NCBI GenBank assembly: GCA_019694515.1
Contig: JAIBBU010000008.1
Span: 40,780 to 104,779 of the forward strand
Reading direction: 5' to 3'
Source of the DNA: Oligoflexia bacterium
GTDB taxonomy: Bacteria; Bdellovibrionota_C; UBA2361; JBGSMV01
DNA: 64,000 nt
Under the pieces are notes generated by a model, which was not told the DNA's origin, searched no databases, and saw only the letters and a list, made by a program, of their open reading frames with translations. The position numbers and the translations under genes were made by a program. Positions 51,587 to 60,626 of the stretch are shown here, piece after piece (position 1 is the stretch's first letter; every line of letters starts with the position of its first letter).

Positions 51587-52381
51587 CTACAACCTCTCTA
51601 ATTCCTGAAGGGTTTCGAGATATTCTCGAAGCTGCTTTCGCATCGGCCTCCAAATACAATCTACTCGGCCTTTGAACCCCTCTGTTAACTCCCAAGTGCG
51701 GTTTTCCGCAGGAATCAAATGGATTAGCTCACTCAAGGGCTTCTGACTATTGAGTTCATAAGGGTAGAGTTTTTCCACCTCACATACCAACTCTTCAAAG
51801 GGTTGACCGCGACGCAGTCCGGTGGACACGCGCTCAGAAGCCTTAATGTTATCTTCAATCCGCAGCTCTAACCTTTTTAGTTGCTGATGGGTTCTTGATA
51901 TTTCGCGACGCAGCAACTCACGGCAGTCCAAGAGTGTATCCAACTCGATCTTCAGTGATCGGGGAAAGAGGGTGCCCTCGGCTATCACGAGATCTTGGAT
52001 CTTAGAGCGATAATTCCGGATGAAAAATAATGCAAATAGGAACTGTTCCGGGGTCCTAGCATTGTCAGGGTCGATAATTCGTGCCAAGAGTTCCAATAAT
52101 CCCGTGCGGGTTAGGCGGTAGGTGGGCGGCTTATCCCGGGGAAGCCTACGGGCATACCCCTCTTTAATGAGTGAGTCGAGATATCTAATAACTTGGGTGT
52201 TTTGAACGATCAGCCCGCTCGAGCTGGAAGACTCTACCCAGTTACTGAAAAGTTCCACAAGGAACCGCACGTCTTTCTGCCGGAAACCGCTGGCGCCGGC
52301 AGTGGAATGTGCTGCCACCACGGCTGCCGCAACAAATAATTGGTGGCGCAAAGCGTTCGAGGAATATCGCATAAAATACAA
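51587..52381 (-). CDS. Hypothetical protein with winged-helix N-terminus and coiled coil
   Basis: A 264-residue protein. Residues ~30-95 look like a winged helix (RQKDVRFLVELFSNWV, QVIRYLDSLIKEGYARRLPRDKPPTYRLTRTGLLELLARI), as in transcriptional regulators. Residues ~140-190 form a probable coiled coil (LLRREISRTHQQLKRLELRIEDNIKASE). No family is assigned. It is divergent, across 200 bases, from the PspA-like gene and could regulate it. Start may be ATG 52372 instead. Confidence 0.6.
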   Translation of the reverse strand: MYFMRYSSNALRHQLFVAAAVVAAHSTAGASGFRQKDVRFLVELFSNWVESSSSSGLIVQNTQVIRYLDSLIKEGYARRLPRDKPPTYRLTRTGLLELLARIIDPDNARTPEQFLFALFFIRNYRSKIQDLVIAEGTLFPRSLKIELDTLLDCRELLRREISRTHQQLKRLELRIEDNIKASERVSTGLRRGQPFEELVCEVEKLYPYELNSQKPLSELIHLIPAENRTWELTEGFKGRVDCIWRPMRKQLREYLETLQELERL

Positions 52382-52586
52382 TGTATAGAGCTTGATTGAA
52401 ACTTCTGGTGTTTCCCTTGCAACTATATACCTATTTTATCGTCTATTTAGCGTCGTTTCTTTAGCGTCGGCCAGGGCTGGGGTTAGGAAGGTACAGTGTA
52501 TATTTTCTTCTGTCGTCTCGTACATCCCCTTGCGCCATAATTCTTATTAGGAAACTGCAAGGTTGTAAGGGACCCATGAGAAATTA

Positions 52587-53240
52587 ATGATGAAAAGGTT
52601 ACGACGAGTCACGGCGATCATCGCTAACGGTTTTGATTGGATGGTTAGTCAGATTGAAAATCACGAAGCGCTTATAGACTCGACAATTGCCGAAATTCAA
52701 GAGGTCGGGAGTAGAGCCGCGGCGCAGTTAAAGCGTGTAAAGCAGGACGGCGCAACGCTGCGACATCGACTTGAAGAGCTACGGAAAAATGCGGAACTGT
52801 GGACCGAGCGCGCGCTGGCTGTCGCAGCGCTTGATGAGCAGAGAGCCTTGGAGTGCCTGAAACGCAAGAAACGAACTCAGCGCGAGATTTCTGAGCTTGA
52901 GCAGCGCGAGCGATCGCATTCTCAAATCGATAAACAACTGACCGCAGACCTTGACATCATCGAGGAGCGAATGGAGGCGTTACGTCAGCAGAGGAAGCTG
53001 CTTGGCTCCAGGCAGTCACGAGCCGAGGCTCTCAGGTCGTTCCAAGAGGGCGAGCGGCGGCTGTTTGGCGAGATGGATGAGATTTTGACGCGCTGGAAGT
53101 CAAAGGTCACTGACTATGAAATGCAAGCTGGGTATTGGAACTCTCCGCAGGATGGACTTGAGGAGCAGTTTAACACCCTCGAGAAGGAAGCGGAGCTCAA
53201 CCTGACGCTTTCAAAGTTACGTGAAGGCGTAGTGCGTTAA
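52587..53240 (+). CDS. PspA/IM30-like coiled-coil protein
   Basis: A 217-residue, almost entirely helical protein with the heptad pattern of the PspA/IM30 (ESCRT-III-related) family: ENHEALIDSTIAEIQEV, LWTERALAVAALDEQRALECLKRKKRTQREISELE and a long charged central helix. Members bind membranes and guard against envelope stress. The N-terminal amphipathic region is MMKRLRRVTAIIANGFDWMV. Family membership is likely but the match is not strong enough for a symbol. The next gene, a polytopic membrane protein, starts 26 bases downstream and is probably co-transcribed. Confidence 0.65.
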   Translation: MMKRLRRVTAIIANGFDWMVSQIENHEALIDSTIAEIQEVGSRAAAQLKRVKQDGATLRHRLEELRKNAELWTERALAVAALDEQRALECLKRKKRTQREISELEQRERSHSQIDKQLTADLDIIEERMEALRQQRKLLGSRQSRAEALRSFQEGERRLFGEMDEILTRWKSKVTDYEMQAGYWNSPQDGLEEQFNTLEKEAELNLTLSKLREGVVR

Positions 53241-53266
53241 TACATAAACGGATGTCAGGAGGTATT

Positions 53267-54637
53267 ATGACAAACGACAATGCTCAAGCGAAGGAGAATC
53301 CCATGACTGTTCTAGAAGAGGTAGATGAAGCAATTGAAAGAGAGCGGTTCGCCGGAGCGCACGCTCGAGCAGCTGCAGATCAATCGGAAGAGCGCGTTTC
53401 AGGTTTGACTCGAGTCTTGCGAGTGCTGGGAGGTGCGGCGCTGCTTGTGTCGGCGGTGATCTTTATGTTCCAAAACTGGAATGGAGTCGACCACTTGTTG
53501 CGCTATTACTACTTCCTGGGCTTTACCGTACTCCTAGGAGCTGTCGGCCTCTTTTCCGGGTTGAAGCTCAATGACGATAAAGGCGCCCGGACTTTTCTAG
53601 CGCTGGCCGCCTGCATGGTTTCTGTAAACTGCATGCAGCTTGGTGGTCTAATGTACTCTGTGCTGCCGCGCCTAGGGAGCACTCCTGTGTATCCTAGACA
53701 CTTTCATTGGGTCGCTCCCAGCCTAGGAAGCGCTGCTTTTACCGCGATCCTAGCCCTAGGGGTGCTTAGCATCGTTGTGTTTACCGCGTTCTCCGCCCTA
53801 GTACGGAAGAAGGCGGGGGTTACTGCCGCGGTGTTCATGGGATCTAATGCCGCCTTATTGTTGCCAGTTCGGGACCCCGATGTAACCGGCCTGCTGATTT
53901 TTGTGCTGACTCTCGGATTGGCAATGATAGATGACCGGCAGTTCCAGCGGGAGGCAGTGATGCGTACGAGAGAAGGGGTTTTCGTGCGCCTATCGTGCTT
54001 CTTGCCGGTGCTGCTGATTATCGTGCGCGCGCTCGATTTGTATCCTGTCTCGCGGTTATTTATTAGTGCGAACTTCGGCGCGCTAGCCCTATTGCTCTAT
54101 GCAATGCTCCCGGGCTACTTCAAATCCGAAAATTGCAGCCACCTGTTGATGCGCTCAGCCGCTTTTCCGACAATTGTATCTTATCTCATGCTAAGCGCTG
54201 AGCTCTGCTCCAAGCTCGATGTTCCCGAGCTTTACGTGATTCCAGCGAGAACCCTACCGCTGGCGGTTATTCTATTAGCAATGGGATTGAGAGCGAGACC
54301 AGTGGGAGGACTCTACCGAGTGTTATCCGTCGCAGCAGCGTCTTTCGGACTAGTGCTACAGCTAGAGTTTCATCCAGATTCGTTCTCGGCCTTCCTTTGT
54401 ATAGTAACGTCCGTTGTTATGATTATCACAAGCCAAGTGAGTGGGCGTAAGGAAGGATTTGTTGCTGGCATCACTGGATTTATCTACGGGTGCCTGTTTT
54501 ATGTCCGTTTTGCCATATTTAACTATGGGCTCAGTCCATGGCTAATTCTGGCGATGTTTGGAGCTGCTCTGGTACTAGGCTCATCCTATCTTGAACGCGA
54601 GTTCAAGCGCATTTCCGCCATATTAAAGAAATTCTAG
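53267..54637 (+). CDS. Polytopic membrane protein (DUF2157-like), function unknown
   Basis: About 456 residues from ATG 53267, chosen because AGGAGG (53257-53262) lies 4 bases upstream; an ATG at 53252 overlaps that site. A ~60-residue soluble N-terminus (VLEEVDEAIERERFAGAHARAA) is followed by some 10-12 transmembrane segments and a cytoplasmic tail (YLEREFKRISAILKKF). The ALLVSAVIFMFQNW opening resembles DUF2157-type proteins, but that is a weak similarity. Its partner upstream is PspA-like. Confidence 0.65.
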   Translation: MTNDNAQAKENPMTVLEEVDEAIERERFAGAHARAAADQSEERVSGLTRVLRVLGGAALLVSAVIFMFQNWNGVDHLLRYYYFLGFTVLLGAVGLFSGLKLNDDKGARTFLALAACMVSVNCMQLGGLMYSVLPRLGSTPVYPRHFHWVAPSLGSAAFTAILALGVLSIVVFTAFSALVRKKAGVTAAVFMGSNAALLLPVRDPDVTGLLIFVLTLGLAMIDDRQFQREAVMRTREGVFVRLSCFLPVLLIIVRALDLYPVSRLFISANFGALALLLYAMLPGYFKSENCSHLLMRSAAFPTIVSYLMLSAELCSKLDVPELYVIPARTLPLAVILLAMGLRARPVGGLYRVLSVAAASFGLVLQLEFHPDSFSAFLCIVTSVVMIITSQVSGRKEGFVAGITGFIYGCLFYVRFAIFNYGLSPWLILAMFGAALVLGSSYLEREFKRISAILKKF

Positions 54638-54655
54638 CGCTCAGCGGAGTGCTGG

Positions 54656-54676
54656 GCCGGGGCCTCCCGCCCCGGC
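54656..54676 (+). terminator. GC-rich hairpin after the membrane protein
   Basis: GCCGGGGC (54656-54663) and GCCCCGGC (54669-54676) form a perfect 8-bp stem with a CTCCC loop, 19 bases after the stop codon. No T run follows, so it is a possible, not classical, terminator. Confidence 0.45.
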
Positions 54677-54738
54677 GTGGATCTCCCTTGAAAGGCCTCG
54701 CTCTATCAATGCCCTGAGTGGCATGCTAAAGATTAGCG

Positions 54739-55755
54739 ATGCAGGGACCTGAACTTCACGCCACCGAAGCTACCCAATTCTTCTTTTCGATAACCCCCGA
54801 CAAGATTCTCGATGCTGTGGAAGAACTAGGGGTGCGCTGTACCGGGCGCTGCATGGCGCTAAACAGCATGGAGAATCGGGTCTACGAGGTAGAGATCGAA
54901 TTAGAAGAAGAAGCAAAATCTCGCTACGACTATTTCCGCGTGATCAAATTTTATCGTCCGGGACGCTGGACCAGGGAGCAGATTCTAGAGGAGCACGCTT
55001 TTCTTTTTGATCTTACTGAAGCCGGGATTCCGGTCGTGCCCCCGCTAAAATTCGCGGACGGTTCCAGTCTTCGCTGCACCTCGGATCCCGAAATCTTCTT
55101 CGCTATTTTCCCAAAATTTGGCGGCAGACTCCTGGATGAATTGAAACCCGATCAGGTGAAGCTGCTAGGCCGTACGATCGCTCGGATGCACACTGTTGGC
55201 GCTGCAAAGAAATCCAAACATCGACTGCCGTTGGACGCTGCCACTTTTGGCTGGAGTAATATTAGCTATCTGCTCTCAGGAGGCGCGATACCGGAGAACT
55301 TTAAACCGGGATTTAAACAGGTGGCGGATGCGATAGTGCAGATTGCCGACAGCTGGCTCAAGGAAACTCCGGTACAGCGGGTGCACGGTGATTTCCATCT
55401 CGGCAATGTACTTTGGGCCGATACCGGCTGCACCGTGGTTGATTTTGATGACATGGTTAGCGGCCCCGCGGTTCAAGACCTATGGTTAATCATTCCGGGG
55501 CGGGATGAGTTTTCGGCCAAACAGCTGGAGACACTGGTGGCTGCTTACCAGGAGATGCGGCAGTTTGACTCCTCGCAATTGCGCTTAATCGAGCCCTTAC
55601 GAGCTTTGCGCATTATTAATTTCAATGCCTGGATCGCAAGACGCTGGGATGACCCAGCATTCAAGCGCACCTTCGTCGAGTTCGGTTCCGAAAAATACTG
55701 GAATGAGCAGATCGCCGCATTGATGGAGTGCCGCGAGGTGCTGAGCGGGGTCTAA
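54739..55755 (+). CDS. srkA: SrkA/YihE-like stress-response kinase
   Basis: A 338-residue aminoglycoside-phosphotransferase-fold kinase closely matching SrkA. It has MENRVYEVEIE and RVIKFYRPGRWTREQILEEHAFLFDLTEAGIPVV (ATP-binding Lys), the catalytic loop RVHGDFHLGNVLW, metal-binding VVDFDDMVSGPAVQDLW and the C-terminal RIINFNAWIARRW. SrkA phosphorylates proteins at Ser/Thr and protects against stress-triggered death. The gene is monocistronic and its 3' end overlaps the convergent gene by 4 bases. No serine-protease or toxin partner is near. Confidence 0.9.
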   Translation: MQGPELHATEATQFFFSITPDKILDAVEELGVRCTGRCMALNSMENRVYEVEIELEEEAKSRYDYFRVIKFYRPGRWTREQILEEHAFLFDLTEAGIPVVPPLKFADGSSLRCTSDPEIFFAIFPKFGGRLLDELKPDQVKLLGRTIARMHTVGAAKKSKHRLPLDAATFGWSNISYLLSGGAIPENFKPGFKQVADAIVQIADSWLKETPVQRVHGDFHLGNVLWADTGCTVVDFDDMVSGPAVQDLWLIIPGRDEFSAKQLETLVAAYQEMRQFDSSQLRLIEPLRALRIINFNAWIARRWDDPAFKRTFVEFGSEKYWNEQIAALMECREVLSGV

Positions 55756-56258
55756 GTATCGCTCGGCTCGATCGGGGGAATGGAGTCTATAAGTGCGGTC
55801 AGTGCGGCTCGCGTTCGGAGTAATGCGGCCAGTCCTTTTTGATCTCTCAGAACATCGTCTGCATTTCTTCCCAAGATCGACGCGCCGGCGTTAAGTGCGG
55901 CTTCTAACTTAATTAGATTAAGCGATTGCGCCCGAGGAGTTAGCGGCTGCGTTACCTGCTGAAGTGCTTGAAACCCTGCTTGCACCTCATCATGCGCGAT
56001 CAAAACGGCAGTCCACGAAACGTCTCCGTAAGCGGCATCCGGTATCGGTCTTGGACGTTCTCTGCGGGGTAGGGCCTTACTTCGAAAGTGGTCACTATAT
56101 TCGCTCCAGGCCTTTACCCGCGCTGAAAAGAAATCGGCGAGAGCGGTTACGATCCCCGGTAGCTCTTCCGGCATGGCCGTGGGGCCCACGAGCGAATCAA
56201 AAGAAGCGGGGGCAGCGTTGGGGCTTTCCCGCAACTCATCTTCTGGCTGTAGTGTCAT
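55752..56258 (-). CDS. Hypothetical protein
   Basis: About 168 residues from ATG 56258, preferred because GGAG lies 8 bases upstream; a longer frame to 56378 adds a stretch without protein-like character. The middle and C-terminus are helical (LPGIVTALADFFSARVKAWSEY, LNLIKLEAALNAGASILG, LAALLRTRAALTALI). No family or signal peptide is recognised. It lies between srkA and a YciF-like gene. Confidence 0.5.
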   Translation of the reverse strand: MTLQPEDELRESPNAAPASFDSLVGPTAMPEELPGIVTALADFFSARVKAWSEYSDHFRSKALPRRERPRPIPDAAYGDVSWTAVLIAHDEVQAGFQALQQVTQPLTPRAQSLNLIKLEAALNAGASILGRNADDVLRDQKGLAALLRTRAALTALIDSIPPIEPSDT

Positions 56259-56489
56259 CAGAATGCTCCGGTTATTGGGCAGTGTCTCGTGGCTTCCGAC
56301 GCTAATCAAGGGGGAGGGCGAGGTCCAGCCCTCGAGCGGGTTTCTCGTATTTCCCTTGGTGTCAGGGCTTAGTGGCATCTCCGCGAAGAAGGCTCCCTGG
56401 CGAACCGGGCTCCCTGAGCGCGATCATAAAGCGGAATCAAAATTTCGGAGAGAGTTTACGGGCATAAATAATCTTTAGGAGAAAGAAGC

Positions 56490-57023
56490 ATGGACACTCT
56501 AAACGAGTTATTCGAAGACCAAATTAAAGATCTATATAGTGCTGAGTCTCAGCTCATAAAGGCGCTCCCAAAGATGGCCAAGAAAGCCGTCACTCCCGAA
56601 TTAAAGAAGGGATTGGAGAAACACCTGGAGCAGACGCAGGGACACCTTAATCGGCTATCTCAGATTGCAGAAATGTGGGAGTTCAAGCCATCAGGGAAGA
56701 AATGCAAAGCCATGGAAGGGCTGATCGATGAAGGCAAGGAGGTTCTGGACCAAGGCGGTGACGACGCTGTCGTTGATTCGGCTCTGATAGCGGCCGCACA
56801 GCGAGTCGAGCATTATGAAATCTCGGCTTACGGGAGTGCGCGTGCAATTGCTGAGCGTTTAGGCTGCTCCGATAGTGCCTCGCTGCTGCAGAAGACGCTG
56901 GATGAGGAATCCGACGCCGACAAGCTCTTGACCAAGGTTTCGGAAACCTCAACCTTGAAGCGCGCTCCGATCGAGGAGAGTAAAGACGCAGAGCGCGAGG
57001 ACTCTGAAGAAGACGATGACTAG
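56490..57023 (+). CDS. YciF-like ferritin-fold protein (DUF892)
   Basis: A 177-residue protein of the YciF/DUF892 family: MDTLNELFEDQIKDLYSAESQLIKALPKMA, EKHLEQTQGHLNRLSQI and ALIAAAQRVEHYEISAYGSARAIAERLG supply Glu and His residues of a four-helix di-metal site. The last 20 residues are very acidic (SKDAEREDSEEDDD). YciF-type proteins are stress-induced in several bacteria; biochemical activity is unclear. AGGAGAAAG precedes the ATG. A small basic protein follows. Confidence 0.9.
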   Translation: MDTLNELFEDQIKDLYSAESQLIKALPKMAKKAVTPELKKGLEKHLEQTQGHLNRLSQIAEMWEFKPSGKKCKAMEGLIDEGKEVLDQGGDDAVVDSALIAAAQRVEHYEISAYGSARAIAERLGCSDSASLLQKTLDEESDADKLLTKVSETSTLKRAPIEESKDAEREDSEEDDD

Positions 57024-57104
57024 ATAGTACGGATTGACAGCCGCACCTCGCATCTAACGGGGTGCGGAAATCCGCTCTGGTTTGTTATGAGATAGGAGCT
57101 AACT

Positions 57105-57284
57105 ATGGCCACTAAATATCCCAAGAAAGCGCAATCTGCGGTTAGGCGCGCGATGCATGAACGCAAGCGCGGGCAGCTAAAAAGCGGGCGCTCCGGTAAG
57201 ACCGTCACGAGCAAGAAGCAAGCGATTGCGATCGGACTTTCCGAAGCGCGCAAGAAGGGCGCCAAGGTTCCGAAGAAAAAATAG
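57105..57284 (+). CDS. Small basic protein (DUF6496-like)
   Basis: A 59-residue protein, very rich in Lys and Arg, with a good AGGAG 8 bases before the ATG. The order MHERKRGQLKSGRSGKTVTSKKQAIAIGLSEARKKGAKVP matches a small conserved family found in many soil and water bacteria, often near stress or YciF-type genes. Function is unknown; the basic content suggests nucleic acid binding. Its last codon enters the downstream terminator stem. Confidence 0.8.
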   Translation: MATKYPKKAQSAVRRAMHERKRGQLKSGRSGKTVTSKKQAIAIGLSEARKKGAKVPKKK

Positions 57285-57306
57285 GAGGCATGGGCCTCCT
57301 TTTTCT
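57283..57306 (+). terminator. Rho-independent terminator
   Basis: AGGAGGC (57283-57289) and GCCTCCT (57294-57300) form a 7-bp stem with an ATGG loop, followed by TTTTCTT. It starts at the stop codon of the small basic protein. Confidence 0.85.
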
Positions 57307-57344
57307 TGTGCTAATGCCACCCGCGAATTCAATCCCACCATAAT

Positions 57345-57485
57345 ATGGTTGAACCGATTGACCGGGACCGCGCGGTTGCGTACCTGAGCACGGAGTTCAA
57401 CTAACCTTCTGAGCCGCCGCTAGTTCAGATCGCCAACACCGATAAGCATGCGCTGACCGAAGCTCTAACCTCCGGGCTCAAATGT
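57345..57485 (+). pseudogene. In-frame extension of the carbonic anhydrase frame, broken by one TAA
   Basis: ATG 57345 opens MVEPIDRDRAVAYLSTEFN, then a TAA at 57402-57404, after which the same frame runs on without a stop into the downstream carbonic anhydrase (PSEPPLVQIANTDKHALTEAL, then GLKCV). This may be the decayed 5' part of a longer gene, or chance. Confidence 0.35.
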
Positions 57486-58466
57486 GTGCCGATGGAGGAT
57501 GATCGCGGGCAGGTTCCGGAAGCGGATAGACAGCATGCTCGCTCAAGACTTCTCAAGGTCCTGGATGGGTCACCGACAATTCGCGAGTTGGTTGCCCATG
57601 GCAAGTTAATCGTGGGAGAGGCCTACTACGAAACTTCAACCGGTAAAGTTCACTGGCTGAATTTCTGGACCTCCGCTAATCCCGATGCCCGAGTTCCGAC
57701 CGGTCTACTGCGCGCGATTGTGCATGGACGACTTGATTCAAGCTTTGAGTTGGAAGGGCTGCATCCGGGCTTAAAATCGCTGAATGCTTTAGTGCTTGGC
57801 AACCAAGTTTTTACCAAGCAATTCGAGCTGCCGGTTCCAACCGAAGTCGTTATTTTCGGATGTGCCGATAGCCGTGTCGGCTCCTTGGTGCTAAAGACAC
57901 CGCATGGTCTGGTGGAATGGATTCATAGCGCGGGCAATGTTGTCGATCCGCGCATGTTAAGAAGCCTCCGTGTCGCTACTGAAGCGGCCGTGCGCAACGT
58001 CGAGAGAGCCAATGACGTAGCGCGCTCGGTCAACCCGAATGAAGACCTTCAGCATCACCGCGCGGTGTTGGTGGCCCTCTCGCATTCCCGTTGCGGGGCA
58101 GCTGGAGCCACCCTGCAGCATCTTTGCGGCCACGCGCCTCACTCGGACGCTCCCGATCCCGCTGCTCCGGTGGTAAACTCTATCGCTCACCGGTTCCAGG
58201 AATATCTCATCAAGAATCCGAATTACCGGAAGACAGACGAATTCTTGGTGCAAGCGGCGGAAGCCAATGCTGTTGGGGCTTGCATGGAAATGCTAGGAGG
58301 CCCTGGCGAAGACGCCGCAGCCCTAAATCGCCTGGTACAGGAAGATCGCTTGATCGTAGTTCCAGCGTGGTACCTGCTGACCTCCGGAGTAATTCAAATG
58401 ATGCCGCCCCTCGGCGCCGAAGCCGCAATGCGCCTAGCTTCGCCCGCCCTCGCCGGCAACGAATAG
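57486..58466 (+). CDS. Beta-carbonic-anhydrase-like protein with unusual N-terminus
   Basis: A 326-residue protein with the beta-class zinc site: FGCADSRVGSL (Cys-x-Asp-x-Arg) and ALSHSRCGAAGA (His-x2-Cys), which interconvert CO2 and bicarbonate. A segment normally found at the C-terminus of these enzymes occurs twice: at the true end (LNRLVQEDRLIVVPAWYLLTSGV) and also at residues ~28-60 (IRELVAHGKLIVGEAYYETS). The N-terminal copy suggests the remains of a lost first domain of a tandem enzyme. The start is uncertain (GTG 57486 or ATG 57492); neither has a good ribosome-binding site. Confidence 0.75.
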   Translation: MPMEDDRGQVPEADRQHARSRLLKVLDGSPTIRELVAHGKLIVGEAYYETSTGKVHWLNFWTSANPDARVPTGLLRAIVHGRLDSSFELEGLHPGLKSLNALVLGNQVFTKQFELPVPTEVVIFGCADSRVGSLVLKTPHGLVEWIHSAGNVVDPRMLRSLRVATEAAVRNVERANDVARSVNPNEDLQHHRAVLVALSHSRCGAAGATLQHLCGHAPHSDAPDPAAPVVNSIAHRFQEYLIKNPNYRKTDEFLVQAAEANAVGACMEMLGGPGEDAAALNRLVQEDRLIVVPAWYLLTSGVIQMMPPLGAEAAMRLASPALAGNE

Positions 58467-58788
58467 CTTCGACTTAGTCTCAGAGACGTGGTGCGATCTC
58501 CGCTGGTTGCGCCACATTTAAACGCAGCTCTGAGCGGTGAAGATTTTGGCTGAAATTCAGCTGGTTAGCGCCGAGGGGCTGCCAGGCAAGCCTCTTAGTG
58601 GCGCCGCGCCAACTCAGTAAAAACTCTCGTCAAGAGGTGTTTAAAGCTTGCTCAGAAATCACTAGAGTTGGTGTTCAAAGAGGAATATCTCTTAAACACC
58701 AGTATATAGCCACGAATAGCGAGGGCTGAAGAACGGCTGTCCGCTAGGAAGGGGCTAAGAGTCCTAAATTCCGGACGCCTATGAACCA
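58467..58788. other. Non-coding stretch with an imperfect hairpin
   Basis: About 320 bases between the carbonic anhydrase and TSUP genes with no convincing ORF. GGTGTT-x-AAGAG and its complement CTCTT-x-AAACACC (about 58669-58701) form an imperfect hairpin, and a further GGTGTTTAA copy is at about 58637. Possibly a bidirectional terminator. Confidence 0.35.
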
Positions 58789-59544
58789 CTATGGTGCTGA
58801 CAGCATGTCTACAAGCAGCTTCGCACCGGTTAGAACCGCCATCAGCAGGTAAATCCACTTGATGAAACTACTTCCCCTCGAGATCGCTGTGTGCGCGCCC
58901 AAGTATCCACCTACTATATTTGCCAGCAGCATCGGCAGTCCTAGGTCAAAGCGAATGTTCCCCTGAGATAAGAAATAGCCTAAGGAAACAATATTACTAG
59001 TCCAGTTGAGCACCTTGGTATTGGCTGTCGCGCGAAGGAAATCGCAATGTAAAACGCCGACAAAGAAGAAAGTTAGAAAGATTCCCGTACCCGGCCCAAA
59101 GAAACCGTCGTAGAAGCCAATTGCGATGGCGGCCAGCTGTAGCAGTCTTCGAGATCGGGTGGTCAGAGCCTGATAGGCATGATTAATTCCGATCTGCGGA
59201 CGAATGTGGCAGTAGATCGCGACCGCAATTATCAAGATTGATACGATCGGCTTCAGGAAATCATTCGGAAGCAAAAGAATGGTCGCCGCACCCAGTAATG
59301 CACCCAGAAAAGTAAAGGGCAGGGCATTTCGCGCTACCTCTGCCTGAACGTGACCTTTTCGAAAAAAAGTGTAGGCTGCAATGGTCGTGCCGGCGGTAGA
59401 TACCAGCTTATTGGTACCGACGATCTCCGCTACGGGAAGCCCCAGCAGTATAAAAGCCGGAAAAGTGATGACTCCACCCCCGCCGGCCACAGCATCAATA
59501 AAGCCTGCGACTAAAGCAGCAAGAGAAAGGATCCAGATTTCCAC
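58789..59544 (-). CDS. TSUP (TauE/SafE) family membrane transporter
   Basis: A 251-residue protein with about eight transmembrane segments and the family marks: near the start GFIDAVAGGGGVITFPAFILLGL, then GTNKLVSTAGT, and in the second half YDGFFGPGTGIFLTFFFV with ANTKVLNWTSNIVSL. These proteins are thought to export small organic or sulfur-containing anions; the substrate is unknown. The C-terminus ends in an anchor-like span (WIYLLMAVLTGAKLLV). It is transcribed alone. Confidence 0.88.
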   Translation of the reverse strand: MEIWILSLAALVAGFIDAVAGGGGVITFPAFILLGLPVAEIVGTNKLVSTAGTTIAAYTFFRKGHVQAEVARNALPFTFLGALLGAATILLLPNDFLKPIVSILIIAVAIYCHIRPQIGINHAYQALTTRSRRLLQLAAIAIGFYDGFFGPGTGIFLTFFFVGVLHCDFLRATANTKVLNWTSNIVSLGYFLSQGNIRFDLGLPMLLANIVGGYLGAHTAISRGSSFIKWIYLLMAVLTGAKLLVDMLSAP

Positions 59545-59701
59545 AGTTTTTCATCCAGTAGAGGCGCTCGGCCGCAGGACGGTGAATTCCGCTATTGTTA
59601 GCATTTGGAACCATTCGCTGTCTATTGAAAGCCAAGTATCTCTGTCGTCGCAGGGGGAGCTATGGTCGGAAGGGTCAGATTGGGCTCCAAAAGAGGTTAA
59701 A

Positions 59702-60481
59702 TCAGTTCGAATCGAACGCCTCAGCCACCCTCTTCAGCCACCGGGCCGCTAAATAAAATCCAACCGCAGCGCCTGCGCAAATGAAACCTAGATTTGAATA
59801 TCCATAAGCAGTTACTAGCCTCGACCTGACAAACGCATCACCGGCCCCCGCCGCGGCCAACCCTGAAACCGCCGCAGCGCCGATAGCACATCCTGACGCT
59901 ACAAAGTGCACTGGGTGTAACAAGTTGAAGACAAGGGAATGAGGTCTAATCTTCCCTTTAAGTTCCTCTTGGTAACCGAGCGGAATAAGGGGAGACAGAA
60001 GATCCTTAGCCCGACCGAACCAGCTTTCTTTTCTCGATGGAGGTTTGTTTTCAGGCAGGCCGACCTCGCGGGAGGTGGACGGGGCGGGGACAGCAGTCCC
60101 ATTGTCCCCCTTAACCCCAAATTTCTCCGCGAGCTCAGGGGAGCTCGGCAGTAACAGGTTGAGGACAGCTCCGGGCTTCTCGACAAGCACCAGGTCACCT
60201 TCAATCTCTCTCAAGGTCGGCAAGGCGTGCGAAGCAAAAAGATAACAGGCATGGAGGGTCGCGTCTGGGGGATTTTGTCCCACCGCTATGTGCAGATAAG
60301 ATTCGGGAAACAAATAATCTCTTGAGGGGGTGTCCAGGCTAACTTCTTGCCGCTCCGTCGGAAACTCAGGACTGTCGAAGATCTGCTCAACAGTTCTGCC
60401 CGCGAAGGGCGCGAGCAGTTGTTCCAACTCCGCCAGGGAGTGGACCGGTGCAGTTCGCCCGGTTGGAGTAATGTTACGCAT
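59702..60481 (-). CDS. Hypothetical protein with two C-terminal membrane segments
   Basis: About 259 residues from ATG 60481 (an in-frame TTG lies at 60538). The N-terminal ~130 residues are soluble, then comes a Pro/Ser/Lys-rich linker (VPAPSTSREVGLPENKPPSRK) and a C-terminal part with two hydrophobic stretches (ASGCAIGAAAVSGLAAAGAG and YSNLGFICAGAAVGFYLAARW). No family is recognised. It marks the start of a region of orphan genes. Confidence 0.55.
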   Translation of the reverse strand: MRNITPTGRTAPVHSLAELEQLLAPFAGRTVEQIFDSPEFPTERQEVSLDTPSRDYLFPESYLHIAVGQNPPDATLHACYLFASHALPTLREIEGDLVLVEKPGAVLNLLLPSSPELAEKFGVKGDNGTAVPAPSTSREVGLPENKPPSRKESWFGRAKDLLSPLIPLGYQEELKGKIRPHSLVFNLLHPVHFVASGCAIGAAAVSGLAAAGAGDAFVRSRLVTAYGYSNLGFICAGAAVGFYLAARWLKRVAEAFDSN

Positions 60482-60626
60482 ATCAGAAACCCCGGAATGA
60501 GACTTTAAGCAGAGCAGGACATACGAGACCTCTACCAAAATATGGGCTGTCTACTGCGGGTTTCTGGAATGAGTGTATAACAGACCGCGCTAGTTAAGAA
60601 AGCAGTTGAAACAGGAAATAGCGAGC

